From Secundilactobacillus odoratitofui DSM 19909 = JCM 15043 (lineage in GTDB: Bacteria > Bacillota > Bacilli > Lactobacillales > Lactobacillaceae): a DNA stretch of 64,000 bases. Position 1 is the stretch's first letter. Each line of letters starts with the position of its first letter. The notes under the pieces are model-generated. The model did no database searches, was not told where the DNA came from, and saw nothing but the letters and a program-made list of their open reading frames with translations. This document shows, in pieces, positions 9,077 through 18,443 of this stretch. Made by a program: the position numbers and the translations under genes. The stretch is from contig NZ_AZEE01000028.1 in the NCBI RefSeq assembly GCF_001434895.1, positions 614,983 through 678,982 on the forward strand, read 5' to 3'.

Positions 9077-10312
9077 TTAAAGGTCTTCACGTACTAAAGG
9101 CATGCTCATGCAACGTGGACCCCCACGACCTCGTGATAATTCACTTGAAAGAACTTCCAAGACACGAAGGCCATGTTCGCGTAGAACTCGGTTAGATACG
9201 TAGTTACGGTTGTAAGTAACAACTGTTCCTGGTGCGATTGCCAAAGTGTTAGAACCATCATTCCATTGTTCACGGGCAGCAACGATTGGATCGCCAGCAC
9301 CAGTTGGAATCAGGTCTAAGTCATCTAAGTGAAGTGCGTCTTTAAGAACTTGCTTCAAATCAGTCTTGTGATCGAGGTTAAGTTCGCCATCTTTACCTTG
9401 GGTAATTGTCCAAGTATCGATGTGACCACCTTCGCCTAAGATGCCTGGGTGAACTGTGAATTGATCCTTGTTGATCATGGTAAACACAGTATCCAAGTGC
9501 ATCATGGCATGGTTATGAGGAATACGGATTGCAATAATCTTTTCATAACCACTATCATTCTTGAAGAGGTTACGAGCAATATCTTCGATTGCGTTGGCAC
9601 TTGTACGTTGAGAAACGCCAATTGCTAAGACCGTATCGCTCAGTACTAATTCATCCCCACCTTCAATTCGGGTATCGTGGTTACGATCACGCCAAACTGA
9701 GAGGCCTTGGTTAGCAAACCGTGGATGGTATTTAATGATTGTTTCCATAAATAATGATTCACGTTGCCGAGCTGGGAAAGTCATGTGGTTGATGCTCAAC
9801 CCATCTCCAATTGAAGCAGCAGGATCACGTGTAAAGTAAAGGTTAGGCATTGGATCCATGAAGAATTGGTAATCTTTTTCTTCAGCGGCACTCACTAAGT
9901 CCTTTGGGACAAAGTCGAGTTCATTCTTACGAACACCGCCCATGATCTTAATCACCATGTCTTGGGTCGACATTGATAATAGATACTCTTTTAAAACGTT
10001 GTGCAAAACGCCTGCAGCGTAGCCTGATTCGGCTAGCATCTGTTCCAAGAAAGCATCCTTGACTTGATCGCCACCAGCATCGATGGCTTCAGCCGCCAAT
10101 TTTTCAAGGTATAATACTTCGACCCCGTTGTCTCTCAATGTATCCGCAAAGTTATCGTGCTCTTTTTGAGCAACTGGTAAGTATGGAATATCATCGAATA
10201 AAAGTCTAGGCATCATATCTGGTGTAAAGTTTTCAACTTCAACACCTGGCCGCTTTAACATCACAACCTTCAATTTACCGATTTCGGATGTGACGTGAAT
10301 TGGTTTTGTCAT
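9077..10312 (-). CDS. arcA: Arginine deiminase (copy 1)
   Basis: 411 residues, full length. The family motifs are [37 protein letters not shown] (catalytic His and Asp) and, close to the end, [15 protein letters not shown] with the nucleophilic cysteine C401. It hydrolyses arginine to citrulline and ammonia, giving ATP downstream and acid resistance. The start has an excellent ribosome site (GGAGGTAA, 7-10 bases upstream). A cre-like site and a -10 TATGAT lie 34-61 bases upstream. It is the first gene of copy 1. Confidence 0.97.
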   Translation of the reverse strand: MTKPIHVTSEIGKLKVVMLKRPGVEVENFTPDMMPRLLFDDIPYLPVAQKEHDNFADTLRDNGVEVLYLEKLAAEAIDAGGDQVKDAFLEQMLAESGYAAGVLHNVLKEYLLSMSTQDMVIKIMGGVRKNELDFVPKDLVSAAEEKDYQFFMDPMPNLYFTRDPAASIGDGLSINHMTFPARQRESLFMETIIKYHPRFANQGLSVWRDRNHDTRIEGGDELVLSDTVLAIGVSQRTSANAIEDIARNLFKNDSGYEKIIAIRIPHNHAMMHLDTVFTMINKDQFTVHPGILGEGGHIDTWTITQGKDGELNLDHKTDLKQVLKDALHLDDLDLIPTGAGDPIVAAREQWNDGSNTLAIAPGTVVTYNRNYVSNRVLREHGLRVLEVLSSELSRGRGGPRCMSMPLVREDL

Positions 10313-10840
10313 CTGCGTTACCTCCTATCACTTTTGAACAACAACATCATATCGTGATTTGAAAGCGTTTTCTACGTTGAATTAACACTTTAAATGTACA
10401 ATATTTCACGTTTTAATTTCAAAATGTATACTCGACGAATTTCATGCAAAAATAATGAATATTCATTTTAAATCAAGTATTTATGCGGAACATTATGTAT
10501 AAAATTAAATTATTAACTTTTAGTTATTTTTATGTATAATTCGTACAATGATTGTTATAACAACTGTTTCGGTTAACGGGGTTGATTGATTTCAATAAAT
10601 TTATTCATTTTACACATTGCATATTTTGAGTTAGATTGTGAATTTAAAATATACGTTCATAACTGGCTTTTGGCCCCTTAAATCCAATAATTGAACAAGA
10701 TTTACATTCAACACAACTTATCTTCGTCATCATAATCTCTCGTAATTCGTTAGGATGAATTTACCAGTTTTATATATTAGTCACCTAGAAGTTTCTTGCC
10801 CACAATTTGATGCCGATTAATTTTAACCACTGCAATTCAC
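10313..10840 (-). promoter_or_regulatory. Control region of the copy-1 ADI operon
   Basis: This ~530-base AT-rich stretch holds no convincing gene. It contains the arcA1 ribosome site, a probable -10 (TATGAT on the minus strand, 10346-10351) and the cre-like site at 10360-10373. Further upstream are palindromic candidates for ArgR/ArcR binding: TGAATATTCA at 10455-10464 and TGTA-N7-TACA at 10533-10547. The regulator assignments of these palindromes are guesses from gene context. I see nothing clear in 10560-10800. Confidence 0.55.
10360..10373. promoter_or_regulatory. cre-like site (CcpA) at arcA1
   Basis: TGAAAGCGTTTTCT fits the consensus TGWNANCGNTNWCA at 13 of 14 positions (last base differs). 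It sits just upstream of the probable -10, in a position suited to carbon catabolite repression of the ADI operon. Confidence 0.6.
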
Positions 10841-10890
10841 AAAAAAACTGCAGTGTTTCCCTTCGAAAGGGTCGTACACCACAGTTTATT
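10841..10890 (-). terminator. Terminator of the copy-2 ADI operon
   Basis: An inverted repeat (AAACTG... / ...CAGTTT) has an inner CCCTTCGAAAGGG hairpin and a run of seven T on the minus strand. It starts 20 bases after the arcC2 stop and separates copy 2 from the arcA1 control region. Confidence 0.78.
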
Positions 10891-10909
10891 TCACCGTTGT
10901 TTCAACACG

Positions 10910-11878
10910 TTAATCGTAATCAGTCACCAGCGCCTGACTTGAAATCACGGTACCAGATCCAGTCTGAACATAATCAGCCAAGTTTTCTAATGACGTGATG
11001 ACTGCCTGACCAGTTGGCCGATGTGTGACAAAGGCCATTGCCGCCTCTACTTTTGGCAACATGCTACCAGCAGCAAATTGACCATCAGTAACATATTCAC
11101 GTAGCTCATCGATGGCAACCTTCGTTAATGCCCGTTGCGTCGGTTGATTGAAGTCCACATAGACGTGATCCACCGCTGTCAGAATAATCAATAAATCGGC
11201 CTCAACCAGCTCGGCAAGTTTCTCTGACGCAAAATCCTTATCGATCACTGCCTCACGGCCAATCAACTGGTTGTGACTTGAGACGACCGGAACGCCCCCA
11301 CCCCCACACGCAATCGGAATAATACCTGCATTGACCATCGCTTTCACAACACCCGCCTCTTTAACATCAACGGGTCGCGGTGACGGCACTACCCGCCTAA
11401 ACCCGCGCCCGGCGTCTTCAACGAACTCAAATTCTGGGTGCGTTGCGTTGATCTTTTGCATCGCCGTTAAATCATAAAATGGTCCAATTGGTTTGGTTGG
11501 GTGAGTAAAGGCCGGATCGTCATCACTTACGACCACCTGCGTCACCAGGGTGGCAACATCTGACGATAGTCCCTGCTCAGCTAAAGCTGTCGTCAACGCA
11601 TTTTGTAGCCAATAACCAATGCTACCTTGCGTCATGGCCACCGCAGTATCTAACGGCATTGGTGGATTGGTTTCAGTGCTGCCAGCTGCTTGTTGCAATA
11701 ATAGGTTACCAACTTGTGGCCCGTTGCCGTGAGTGATAATGAGTTGATCACCCTCTTTGACAAAGTTGACTAAGTGGCGGGCAGTCTCTTGCAGTGCACG
11801 TTGTTGTGCTTCTGCACTGGCATCTTTTGCCAAAATGGCGTTACCTCCCAGGGCAACGACAATTCTGCGACCTGTCAT
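10910..11878 (-). CDS. Carbamate kinase (copy 2)
   Basis: 322 residues from the ATG at 11878, with AAAGGATGA upstream; in-frame codons before it are untranslated leader. All carbamate kinase motifs of copy 1 recur: [37 protein letters not shown] and [10 protein letters not shown]. The sequence has diverged moderately, for example in the C-terminus and the middle region around [10 protein letters not shown]. Reaction as for copy 1. It is the last gene of the upstream arc cluster and is followed by a terminator. No inactivating change is visible. Confidence 0.94.
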   Translation of the reverse strand: MTGRRIVVALGGNAILAKDASAEAQQRALQETARHLVNFVKEGDQLIITHGNGPQVGNLLLQQAAGSTETNPPMPLDTAVAMTQGSIGYWLQNALTTALAEQGLSSDVATLVTQVVVSDDDPAFTHPTKPIGPFYDLTAMQKINATHPEFEFVEDAGRGFRRVVPSPRPVDVKEAGVVKAMVNAGIIPIACGGGGVPVVSSHNQLIGREAVIDKDFASEKLAELVEADLLIILTAVDHVYVDFNQPTQRALTKVAIDELREYVTDGQFAAGSMLPKVEAAMAFVTHRPTGQAVITSLENLADYVQTGSGTVISSQALVTDYD

Positions 11879-12006
11879 GTTAATCATCCTTTCTAGTGGG
11901 ACTCTTGTTGTGGTACCAAACAACGAATGAACGATAAAGGGGAACTTAACAAGGCATATTGTCTTGAAAAAGTCCCCCTTTAAAATCATTTGAGATCATT
12001 GTTCAA

Positions 12007-13035
12007 CTAAACAGTTGGAATAAATAGATTCCCCAAAGTGGCTGCCATCATGGCTTTAATCGAATGCATCCGATTCTCAGCCTCTTCAAATTGACGCGCA
12101 TACTTACTCCGGAAAACTTCATCCGTAATTTCCATCTCACCAATACCGTACTTCGCCTCAATATCTTTACCATAGTCGGTTGTCGTGTCATGGAAAGCTG
12201 GTAGACAGTGCATCACAATTAACTGATCATCTGGTGTACCGGTCTTTTGAAGTGCAGCCATATTGACCTGATAGGGTTGTAATAACTTGATACGTTCTGC
12301 CCAGTTATCTTCTCCCATGGAAACCCAAACATCGGTATATACAATGTTTGACCCCTTCATACCTTCGTCTAAATCATCCGTGATCAATAAGTGAGCACCC
12401 GATTTTTCAGCAAAGCCATTGGCTAAATCTTGAATGTCCTGGGTTGGATAGAGCGCTTTTGGCGCTACGATGTGGACGTTAACGCCTAGAATTGCCCCGG
12501 TAACCAGCAGTGAATTAGCCACGTTATTCCGGCCATCACCCATAAACGTCAGGGTTAACCCTTTCAGATGTCCAAAGTTTTCCTTTACGGTCATAAAATC
12601 GGCAATCATCTGGGTTGGATGCCATTCATCCGTCAAGCCGTTCCAAACTGGGACTCCGCTAAATTCGGCAAGTTGTTCCACTGCTTGTTGACTGAAGCCA
12701 CGAAATTCGATGCCATCAAACATGCTACCAAGCACCTTGGCCGTATCTTCAACAGATTCCTTTTTACCAAGTTGAATATCGTTAGCGCCCAAGAACTCTG
12801 GGTGGGCACCCAAATCAATTGCCGCTGTGGTAAATGCAGAACGCGTACGGGTCGAAGTTTTTTCAAAGAGTAAGGCAATGTTTTTGCCTTCTAGATAATG
12901 ATGAGGCACACCGGCTTTTTTGAGGGCCTTTAGATGTAATCCAAAGTCTACGAGATAGTTTAATTCAGCCGCCGAAAAGTCTTTTTCTGCTAATACCGAA
13001 CGGCCTTGAAAAACATTTTGCTTAAAATCAGTCAT
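12007..13035 (-). CDS. Ornithine carbamoyltransferase (copy 2)
   Basis: 342 residues from the ATG at 13035 (ribosome site AAAGGGG). It is very similar to copy 1 along its whole length, with [31 protein letters not shown] and the same C-terminal block. It lies only 16 bases after the arcA2 stop, whereas copy 1 has a 189-base spacer there. It is ~130 bases ahead of arcC2. The gene is intact, so it could support citrulline catabolism even if arcA2 is inactive. Confidence 0.94.
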   Translation of the reverse strand: MTDFKQNVFQGRSVLAEKDFSAAELNYLVDFGLHLKALKKAGVPHHYLEGKNIALLFEKTSTRTRSAFTTAAIDLGAHPEFLGANDIQLGKKESVEDTAKVLGSMFDGIEFRGFSQQAVEQLAEFSGVPVWNGLTDEWHPTQMIADFMTVKENFGHLKGLTLTFMGDGRNNVANSLLVTGAILGVNVHIVAPKALYPTQDIQDLANGFAEKSGAHLLITDDLDEGMKGSNIVYTDVWVSMGEDNWAERIKLLQPYQVNMAALQKTGTPDDQLIVMHCLPAFHDTTTDYGKDIEAKYGIGEMEITDEVFRSKYARQFEEAENRMHSIKAMMAATLGNLFIPTV

Positions 13036-13051
13036 TTTAATTACCCCTTTT

Positions 13052-14290
13052 TTATGATAGGTCTTCACGAACGAGTGGCATGCTCATACAACGTGGGCCA
13101 CCCCGTCCTCGTGATAGCTCACTTGATAGGACTTCGAGTACCTTGAGGCCGTGTTCACGTAGAACCTGATTTGAAACATAGTTCCTATTATAGGTAACAA
13201 CGACGCCGGGAGCAATCGCTAACGTGTTGGACCCGTCGTTCCACTGTTCACGATCAGCGATCAGCGGATCGCCACCACCAGTTGGAATTAAGTCGAGATC
13301 ATCTAAATTCAACACCTCTTTTAAAACCCGTTTCAAATCGCGGTCGTGTTTAATATCTAATTCACCGTTTTTACCGGCTGTAAGCGTCCAAGTATCAATT
13401 TGCCCACCTTCACCTAAAATACCAGGATGAACAGTGAATTGATCATGGTTGATCATGGTAAAGACGGTATCTAAGTGCATCATCGCATGGTTATGTGGAA
13501 TCCGAATGGCAAGTACTTTCTCAAAACCACTTTGATTGGCGAATAAACTGCGGGCAATGTCTTCGATTGCACTCGCCGCTGTCCGTTCTGAAACGCCAAT
13601 TGCAATAACAGTATCACTGAGAACGAGTTCATCGCCACCTTCGATCCGGGTGGTTTGATCACGATCACGCCATACGTGCAGGCCTTGATTAGCAAACCGT
13701 GGATGATGGGCAATAATCGTTGCCATAAAGAGTGATTCACGCTGTCTTGCAGGGAACGTCATATGGTTGATACTCAAGCCATCGCCAATCGACGCGGCTG
13801 GATCTCTCGTAAAATACAGGTTGGGCATTGGATCTAAGAAGAATGGATAGTCTTGCTCTTCTGCGGCGCTCACCAGATCCAACGGTACGTAGTCCAGTTC
13901 ATTTTTTCTGACACCGGCCATTAACTTCACGACCATTTCTTCGGTGGTCATGCTGTTCAGGTAGTCCTTTAACACCGTGTGTAACACACCGGCAACGTAA
14001 CCTGATTCTGCCAACATCTGGGTTAGAAAGTCCGCTTTCACCGTTTCGCCGCCAGCATCAAGTGCTTCTACCACTAATTTTTCGAGGTAGAGGACTTCTA
14101 CTTGGTTTTGACGGAGCGTATCAGCAAAATTATCGTGTTCTTGCTGCGCAATGGGTAGGTAGGGAATATCATCAAACAACAGCCTAGGCATCATTTAAGG
14201 GGTGAAGTTTTCAACTTCAGCACCTGGTCGTTTCAACATCACTGCCTTCAGTTTGCCAATTTCTGATGTAACATGGATTGGTTTTGTCAT
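13052..14290 (-). pseudogene. Arginine deiminase copy 2, interrupted by an in-frame TAA
   Basis: The original start is the ATG at 14288-14290, preceded by GGAGGTAA exactly as in arcA1. It encodes 31 residues closely matching ArcA1 ([15 protein letters not shown]... to ENFTP). Codon 32 is then TAA (14195-14197), where arcA1 has GAT (Asp). The frame continues without shift as ATGATG (14194 downwards) for 380 residues. All active-site motifs are retained: [22 protein letters not shown] and [11 protein letters not shown]. So the gene is either a recent nonsense pseudogene or is translated in part by termination-reinitiation at TAAATG. The N-terminal strand [12 protein letters not shown] would be lost from such a product, which probably harms folding. 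Confidence 0.85.
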
Positions 14291-14593
14291 GGTGTTTACC
14301 TCCTATCTCTTTTAACATATTAAGCATACCCAGAAATAGAAGCGGTTTCACCAACTACTTAACAGTTTGAATGCCAAGAATTTCGCACTTTATCGTTAAA
14401 AATTTTAACAATAAAAAAATATACAAAATCTGAAGTATTTTAAGTCAAATGACTTATTATATACACGGAATTTTGCATATTATCAGAAGATTAAAATTCA
14501 ATTAAAAATCATGTTTATTGTAATAGCAGCGTCTTCATAGATTTTGTTTCAAAAATTCATATTTCATTCACATTATTAATGTATATGTGAAGG
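14291..14593 (-). promoter_or_regulatory. Control region of the copy-2 ADI operon
   Basis: AT-rich, with no gene. It holds the arcA2 ribosome site, a partial cre-like site (14337-14350, 12 of 14 positions) and a perfect palindrome TAAGTCA-AA-TGACTTA at 14441-14456, which may be a regulator-binding site. Promoter elements are not clear. No terminator for the lacI gene upstream is obvious, so read-through from it is possible. Confidence 0.5.
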
Positions 14594-15601
14594 CTATGGA
14601 TTACTTTTCACGCTGTCCCGAACAACTAATTCCAATGGGAGTTGCTTATCCTGGTGGGGTAAGCGTGGGTTTTGAATCCGTTCAATCAGCAACTCGGTCG
14701 CAACTTGGCCCATTTCAAAGGCAGGTTGGTGAATCGTGGTTAACTTTGGCGCCACGAAGTTTGCTAAATCAATATCATCGTAACCCATCACCGAAATATC
14801 GTCGGGCACTCGTAAGCCACGTTCTTGCAGCCCCCGATACACCCCGATGGCCATTTCATCGTTAATACAAAAAACAGCGGTTGACTGTTTGGCAATGAGT
14901 TGGTCAACGGCTTGATAGCCACCTAATTTAGTCATCGGTGTCTTAATCATCATCTCTTCTGAGAAAGCCAACCGATACTTAGTCATGACGGATTCAAAGC
15001 CTTTGATTCGCTGGCGAATGTTTTGGGTAATGTCATCTGGTACCAACAGTGTTAACTTACGATGACCAGCCGCTAATAAGTAGTTAGCAGCAATTTGACC
15101 GCCCTTATAATCATCAACCCAAACTCGATCACCAATTTGAGCATCGTTTTGGTCAAATAATAGGTACGGAATCCCATTACGAGTTAGGATTCGGTCAATA
15201 TCGTTCGCGTCCAGCGTTGCACTGGCAATAATTAGCCCGTTAGCAGCACGCTTGATAAGTTCTTCCAAATACATATTTTGTAAGGCTTGATTTTGATTTG
15301 CATCAAAAATAATCGGAATAAACTTATTGTCTTGAGAAGCTAATTGGATACCTTTGATAAACATACTAAAAAATGGGTTAGCCAGGTTTGGGACCAATAC
15401 GCCGATTGTTTGCGTCGAGCGCATAATCAGGTTTCGCGCGTTATAATCCGGTACGTACCCTAACTTTTCCTGAAGTTTCAGTACCCGTGCCTGCGTATCG
15501 CTACTAAACCGTTCACCCTTACCGTTTAAAATTTGGGAAACTGTGGTTACGGAAACACCAGCCGCTTCGGCTAGATCTCTGATTGTCACTTTCTGTGTCA
15601 C
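14594..15601 (-). CDS. LacI-family transcriptional regulator
   Basis: 335 residues from a GTG at 15601, chosen because GAGGAGG lies 5 bases upstream. The upstream ATG in frame would place this site inside the gene. The N-terminal HTH is VTIRDLAEAAGVSVTTVSQ, with the hinge helix following, and ~60-335 is a periplasmic-binding-protein-like ligand domain. The effector and targets are unknown. The neighbours are an aldo/keto reductase (upstream) and the copy-2 arc cluster (downstream, same strand). The fold suggests a sugar-type ligand. Confidence 0.92.
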   Translation of the reverse strand: MTQKVTIRDLAEAAGVSVTTVSQILNGKGERFSSDTQARVLKLQEKLGYVPDYNARNLIMRSTQTIGVLVPNLANPFFSMFIKGIQLASQDNKFIPIIFDANQNQALQNMYLEELIKRAANGLIIASATLDANDIDRILTRNGIPYLLFDQNDAQIGDRVWVDDYKGGQIAANYLLAAGHRKLTLLVPDDITQNIRQRIKGFESVMTKYRLAFSEEMMIKTPMTKLGGYQAVDQLIAKQSTAVFCINDEMAIGVYRGLQERGLRVPDDISVMGYDDIDLANFVAPKLTTIHQPAFEMGQVATELLIERIQNPRLPHQDKQLPLELVVRDSVKSNP

Positions 15602-15662
15602 AATGTCCTCCTCATACAATCCTGCTAGTTCATTCCTTTGAGGCAGGACTGCGTTTTGATAC

Positions 15663-15687
15663 GACTTTGAAGGTTAGTTTCAAAGTC
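15663..15687. repeat. 9-bp-arm inverted repeat between aldo/keto reductase and lacI
   Basis: GACTTTGAA and its complement TTCAAAGTC are separated by 7 bases. There is no T-tract, so it is not a standard terminator. It lies ~60 bases upstream of the LacI-family start and could be an operator or a transcript hairpin. Confidence 0.5.
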
Positions 15688-15776
15688 AATGATGCGTTGG
15701 AAGTAGCCTTGATCGACTGTGAGTCTACTCACTTAATAGGCGAATCAAAGTCTCGAAAACCTCAGCGTCACGTTCC

Positions 15777-16769
15777 CTAGGCCTTTAAAATCGATTCAAT
15801 CTGTGCTAATTCATCCGGTGTAAAGTTGATATTTTGAACTGCCTGAAGATTATCTTCAAGGTGAGAAACCTTTGAGGCACCCGTGACAACACTCACCACG
15901 ACTGGATCTTTGAGCAACCAAGCCAATGACATTTGGGCCAAGGTCTGGTTACGGTTTTGTGCCAGTGCGTTTAATTGATTGAGTTTTTGGGTTAATTTTT
16001 GTCGTCCTTGATCCATCACTTCAGTGCTACTCCAGTGGATCTGGAAATCTTCTGGAATGCCACCCAGATATTTGTTCGTCAATAATCCTTCAGCTAACGG
16101 TCCATAGGCCACCATTCCAAGATGATTATCCTTCAACGTATCTAACACACCATCTGCTTCGATACCACGGTTAAGCATGTTATATGACAGTTGATTAACC
16201 ACAAATGGTGTATGAAGTTCCTTGAAAGTCTTCAATATTACTTTAGTTTGGGCGTTCGTGTAATTTGAAATACCAACGTAAAGCGCCTTGCCTGACCGAA
16301 CGATACTATCAAGTGCCACTGCAGTTTCTTCGGGATCAGTATTTGGATCAAACCGGTGACTGTAAAAGATATCAACGTAGTCTAACCCCATTCGTGTCAA
16401 ACTATTATCAAGGGCATTGATCAGCGTTTTACGTGAGCTCATTTCACCATATGGTCCAGGCCACATGTGAAAACCAGCCTTAGTCGTAATCACCAATTCA
16501 TCGCGATGGGCCTTGAGGTTAGCCTGATAGATTTGGCCAAATAAACGTTCAGCCGCACCTGATCCGGGTCCGTAATTATAGGCCAAATCATAGCTAAAAA
16601 TGCCACTATCAAAAGCCTTTAGAATGACTTCTTCGCTATCTTTATAGTTGGCTTCGTCACCAAAACTATGCCACATACCAAACGAAACGGCTGGTAACTG
16701 AAGGCCCTTATTACCAGCCCGGCGAATCGGCATCCGACCGTCATAACGATTCTCATCTGCTGTATACAT
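15777..16769 (-). CDS. Aldo/keto reductase (YghZ/KCNAB-like)
   Basis: 330 residues, a (beta/alpha)8 NADPH-dependent oxidoreductase. Visible features are FDSGIFSYDLAYNYGPGSGAAE (catalytic Asp and Tyr region, DLAYNYG), ITTKAG (Lys), LDYVDIFYSHRFDP (His in the active-site tetrad) and the C-terminal cofactor-binding KVSHLEDNLQA. The GPGSGAAE segment is typical of the L-glyceraldehyde 3-phosphate reductase subgroup. The true substrate is unknown. It lies on the same strand as the LacI regulator, ~175 bases ahead of it. Confidence 0.88.
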   Translation of the reverse strand: MYTADENRYDGRMPIRRAGNKGLQLPAVSFGMWHSFGDEANYKDSEEVILKAFDSGIFSYDLAYNYGPGSGAAERLFGQIYQANLKAHRDELVITTKAGFHMWPGPYGEMSSRKTLINALDNSLTRMGLDYVDIFYSHRFDPNTDPEETAVALDSIVRSGKALYVGISNYTNAQTKVILKTFKELHTPFVVNQLSYNMLNRGIEADGVLDTLKDNHLGMVAYGPLAEGLLTNKYLGGIPEDFQIHWSSTEVMDQGRQKLTQKLNQLNALAQNRNQTLAQMSLAWLLKDPVVVSVVTGASKVSHLEDNLQAVQNINFTPDELAQIESILKA

Positions 16770-16937
16770 TAATCAATTCCTCTTCTCTCTTTGTCTTACC
16801 CTATCAATTCTAAAAGCTCAGTGCAAAAGGGTCAAGAGCAAAAGGGTTAGAATCGCAGACGAGCGCAATCGATAGCTAACAATTGAGCTCACCGTTAGTG
16901 ATTGAATGATTGGATGACTACAATTCGGATACAGTAA

Positions 16938-16976
16938 GCGTCTGCCGAATCGAGAAAACGCAGACTCGGCAGACGC
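16938..16976. repeat. 11-bp-arm inverted repeat downstream of murQ
   Basis: GCGTCTGCCGA and its exact complement TCGGCAGACGC flank 17 bases. It lies 47-85 bases past the murQ stop, where a terminator is expected, but no T-run follows on either strand. It may be a factor-assisted terminator, a transcript stabiliser or a small dispersed repeat. Confidence 0.55.
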
Positions 16977-17022
16977 AATGTGTACCCTTATTCAGTTAAT
17001 TCACGTCCTATTTAATCGCTAA

Positions 17023-17928
17023 TTAAGCCTTTAAACTTAGCTTAACTGCATCACTGACATGACCGCCAGACTGTTTGAGTAATGCCTTAGCCTCAGCAAT
17101 CGTCCCCTTGGTTTCAATCAATAAAATAGCCAATGGTACGTTATTGTCCGCCCGTTCTAGTGCTCGTTCAGCCGCCAGGGTTGAAGTTTGAGTTGCGGCT
17201 GCAATAATTCGCTTAGCCCGCCGCTTAGTTTTCTCGTTAGTTGGCACAACGTTAATCATCAAGTTTTGATAAACCTTACCAGAACGAATCATAATGCCAC
17301 TTGAAACCATATTTAAAACCATCTTTTGTGCCGTCCCGGCCTTCATGAGCGTGGCCCCAGTAATCACTTCTGGGCCCACGATTGGACAAATTGCAACCGT
17401 TGCATTTTTAGCAAGTGGACTATCCGTTACACAGGCCACCGCAATGGTTAACGCACCTTGGCGTTTGGCATAATCTAATGCAGCCACTGTATAAGCAGTG
17501 GCGCCACTGGCAGCAATCCCGATGACAATATCCTTTTGGCTTAAGTTGACTTTCTTAAGGTCCTTCTCACCTAATTCTGCAGAATCTTCCACGCCTTCAA
17601 GGGTATCAAACATCGCCTCTGGACCACCAGCAATGATGCCAAAAGTCTGACTTTTTTCAAGACCATAAGTTGGTCGTAATTCAGTCGCATCCAAAACACC
17701 CAGTCGACCAGAAGTCCCAGCGCCAATATAAATTAAGCGACCACCAGCATCAAACTGCTTAGTGGCAAGGCTGATAGCTTCAGATATTTGTGGCAATTGC
17801 TTTTGCACAGACCGGCCAACCCGCTGGTCCTCTCGATTAATAATCTCGACCATGTCATCCGTATCCACTTGATCGATGTGGGTGGAATGCCGATTTCGTT
17901 GCTCAGTAAGTAAATCTTCAAAGTTCAT
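17023..17928 (-). CDS. murQ: N-acetylmuramic acid 6-phosphate etherase
   Basis: 301 residues with a SIS (sugar isomerase) domain. Motifs include IYIGAGTSGRLGVLDATE, GGPEAM and GIAASGATAYT. The C-terminal tail has a UBA-like three-helix segment. It cleaves the lactyl ether of MurNAc-6-P to give GlcNAc-6-P and D-lactate, a cell-wall sugar salvage step in the cytosol. A perfect cre site lies ~57 bases upstream. No MurNAc PTS gene is adjacent. Together with the muropeptide enzymes at 388-3112 it suggests that both glycan and peptide parts of the wall are salvaged. Confidence 0.95.
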   Translation of the reverse strand: MNFEDLLTEQRNRHSTHIDQVDTDDMVEIINREDQRVGRSVQKQLPQISEAISLATKQFDAGGRLIYIGAGTSGRLGVLDATELRPTYGLEKSQTFGIIAGGPEAMFDTLEGVEDSAELGEKDLKKVNLSQKDIVIGIAASGATAYTVAALDYAKRQGALTIAVACVTDSPLAKNATVAICPIVGPEVITGATLMKAGTAQKMVLNMVSSGIMIRSGKVYQNLMINVVPTNEKTKRRAKRIIAAATQTSTLAAERALERADNNVPLAILLIETKGTIAEAKALLKQSGGHVSDAVKLSLKA

Positions 17929-18356
17929 GCCAAATCCTCCAGTTTCAGCGATAAGGGATTGCTTCTCGAAAGAATTATATAAATTGTTATCGCTTTCATT
18001 TTCTACTATTAAGGTATAACATGTTTCAGTAAAAATTTCAAATTAATCTATAATTATATCGATATTTTCAACCAAGTTTGAAAAAATCATCAATTTTGCT
18101 GTGAACAATTTGTAAGTCGTTTTGTTTAATAAATGACTGCTAAACTTGTCCCTAACCTACCATAGCATCACCATTGCGATTGAAAACACGCTGTTAATTT
18201 CACGGCCATTCTATTTTAATTTTCATGATAGTTGAATGATCAACTTGTTAGCCATGAAATCATCCGAATCGGTTCAGTTGCATTCAAGGGTATTACGGCG
18301 ACCTTGCTAACAAGAAAAAGTTTGAAGCAACTTAAGACTTGAAAAACTGACTGAAA
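17929..18356 (-). promoter_or_regulatory. murQ upstream region
   Basis: A ~430-base gap. The murQ-proximal end carries the cre site at 17985-17998 and AT-rich promoter-like sequence. The part from about 18100 to 18340 holds no gene. One short plus-strand frame ending at a TAA near 18332 looks coding-like over ~25 codons but has no start; see findings. Confidence 0.45.
17985..17998. promoter_or_regulatory. Perfect cre site upstream of murQ
   Basis: On the minus strand it reads TGAAAGCGATAACA, matching TGWNANCGNTNWCA at all 14 positions. Its location ~60 bases before the murQ start predicts CcpA-dependent carbon catabolite control of MurNAc salvage. Confidence 0.72.
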
Positions 18357-18412
18357 TCATCAAAAAAGTAGCGAAGTTTCCAACCTGAAAACTTCGCTAC
18401 TTTTTTGATGAT
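18357..18412. terminator. Terminator after oppA
   Basis: A near-perfect long inverted repeat (ATCATCAAAAAAGTAGCGAA and its complement) with a short loop gives T-runs on both strands. It lies 32 bases past the oppA stop and ends that transcript. Confidence 0.85.
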
Positions 18413-18443
18413 TGACATGGTGCATACACACCACGTTTGAACA

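Noticed and set aside
12568..12873. 101-codon plus-strand frame opposite arcB2
   Set aside because: It is an antisense shadow of the strongly conserved carbamoyltransferase.
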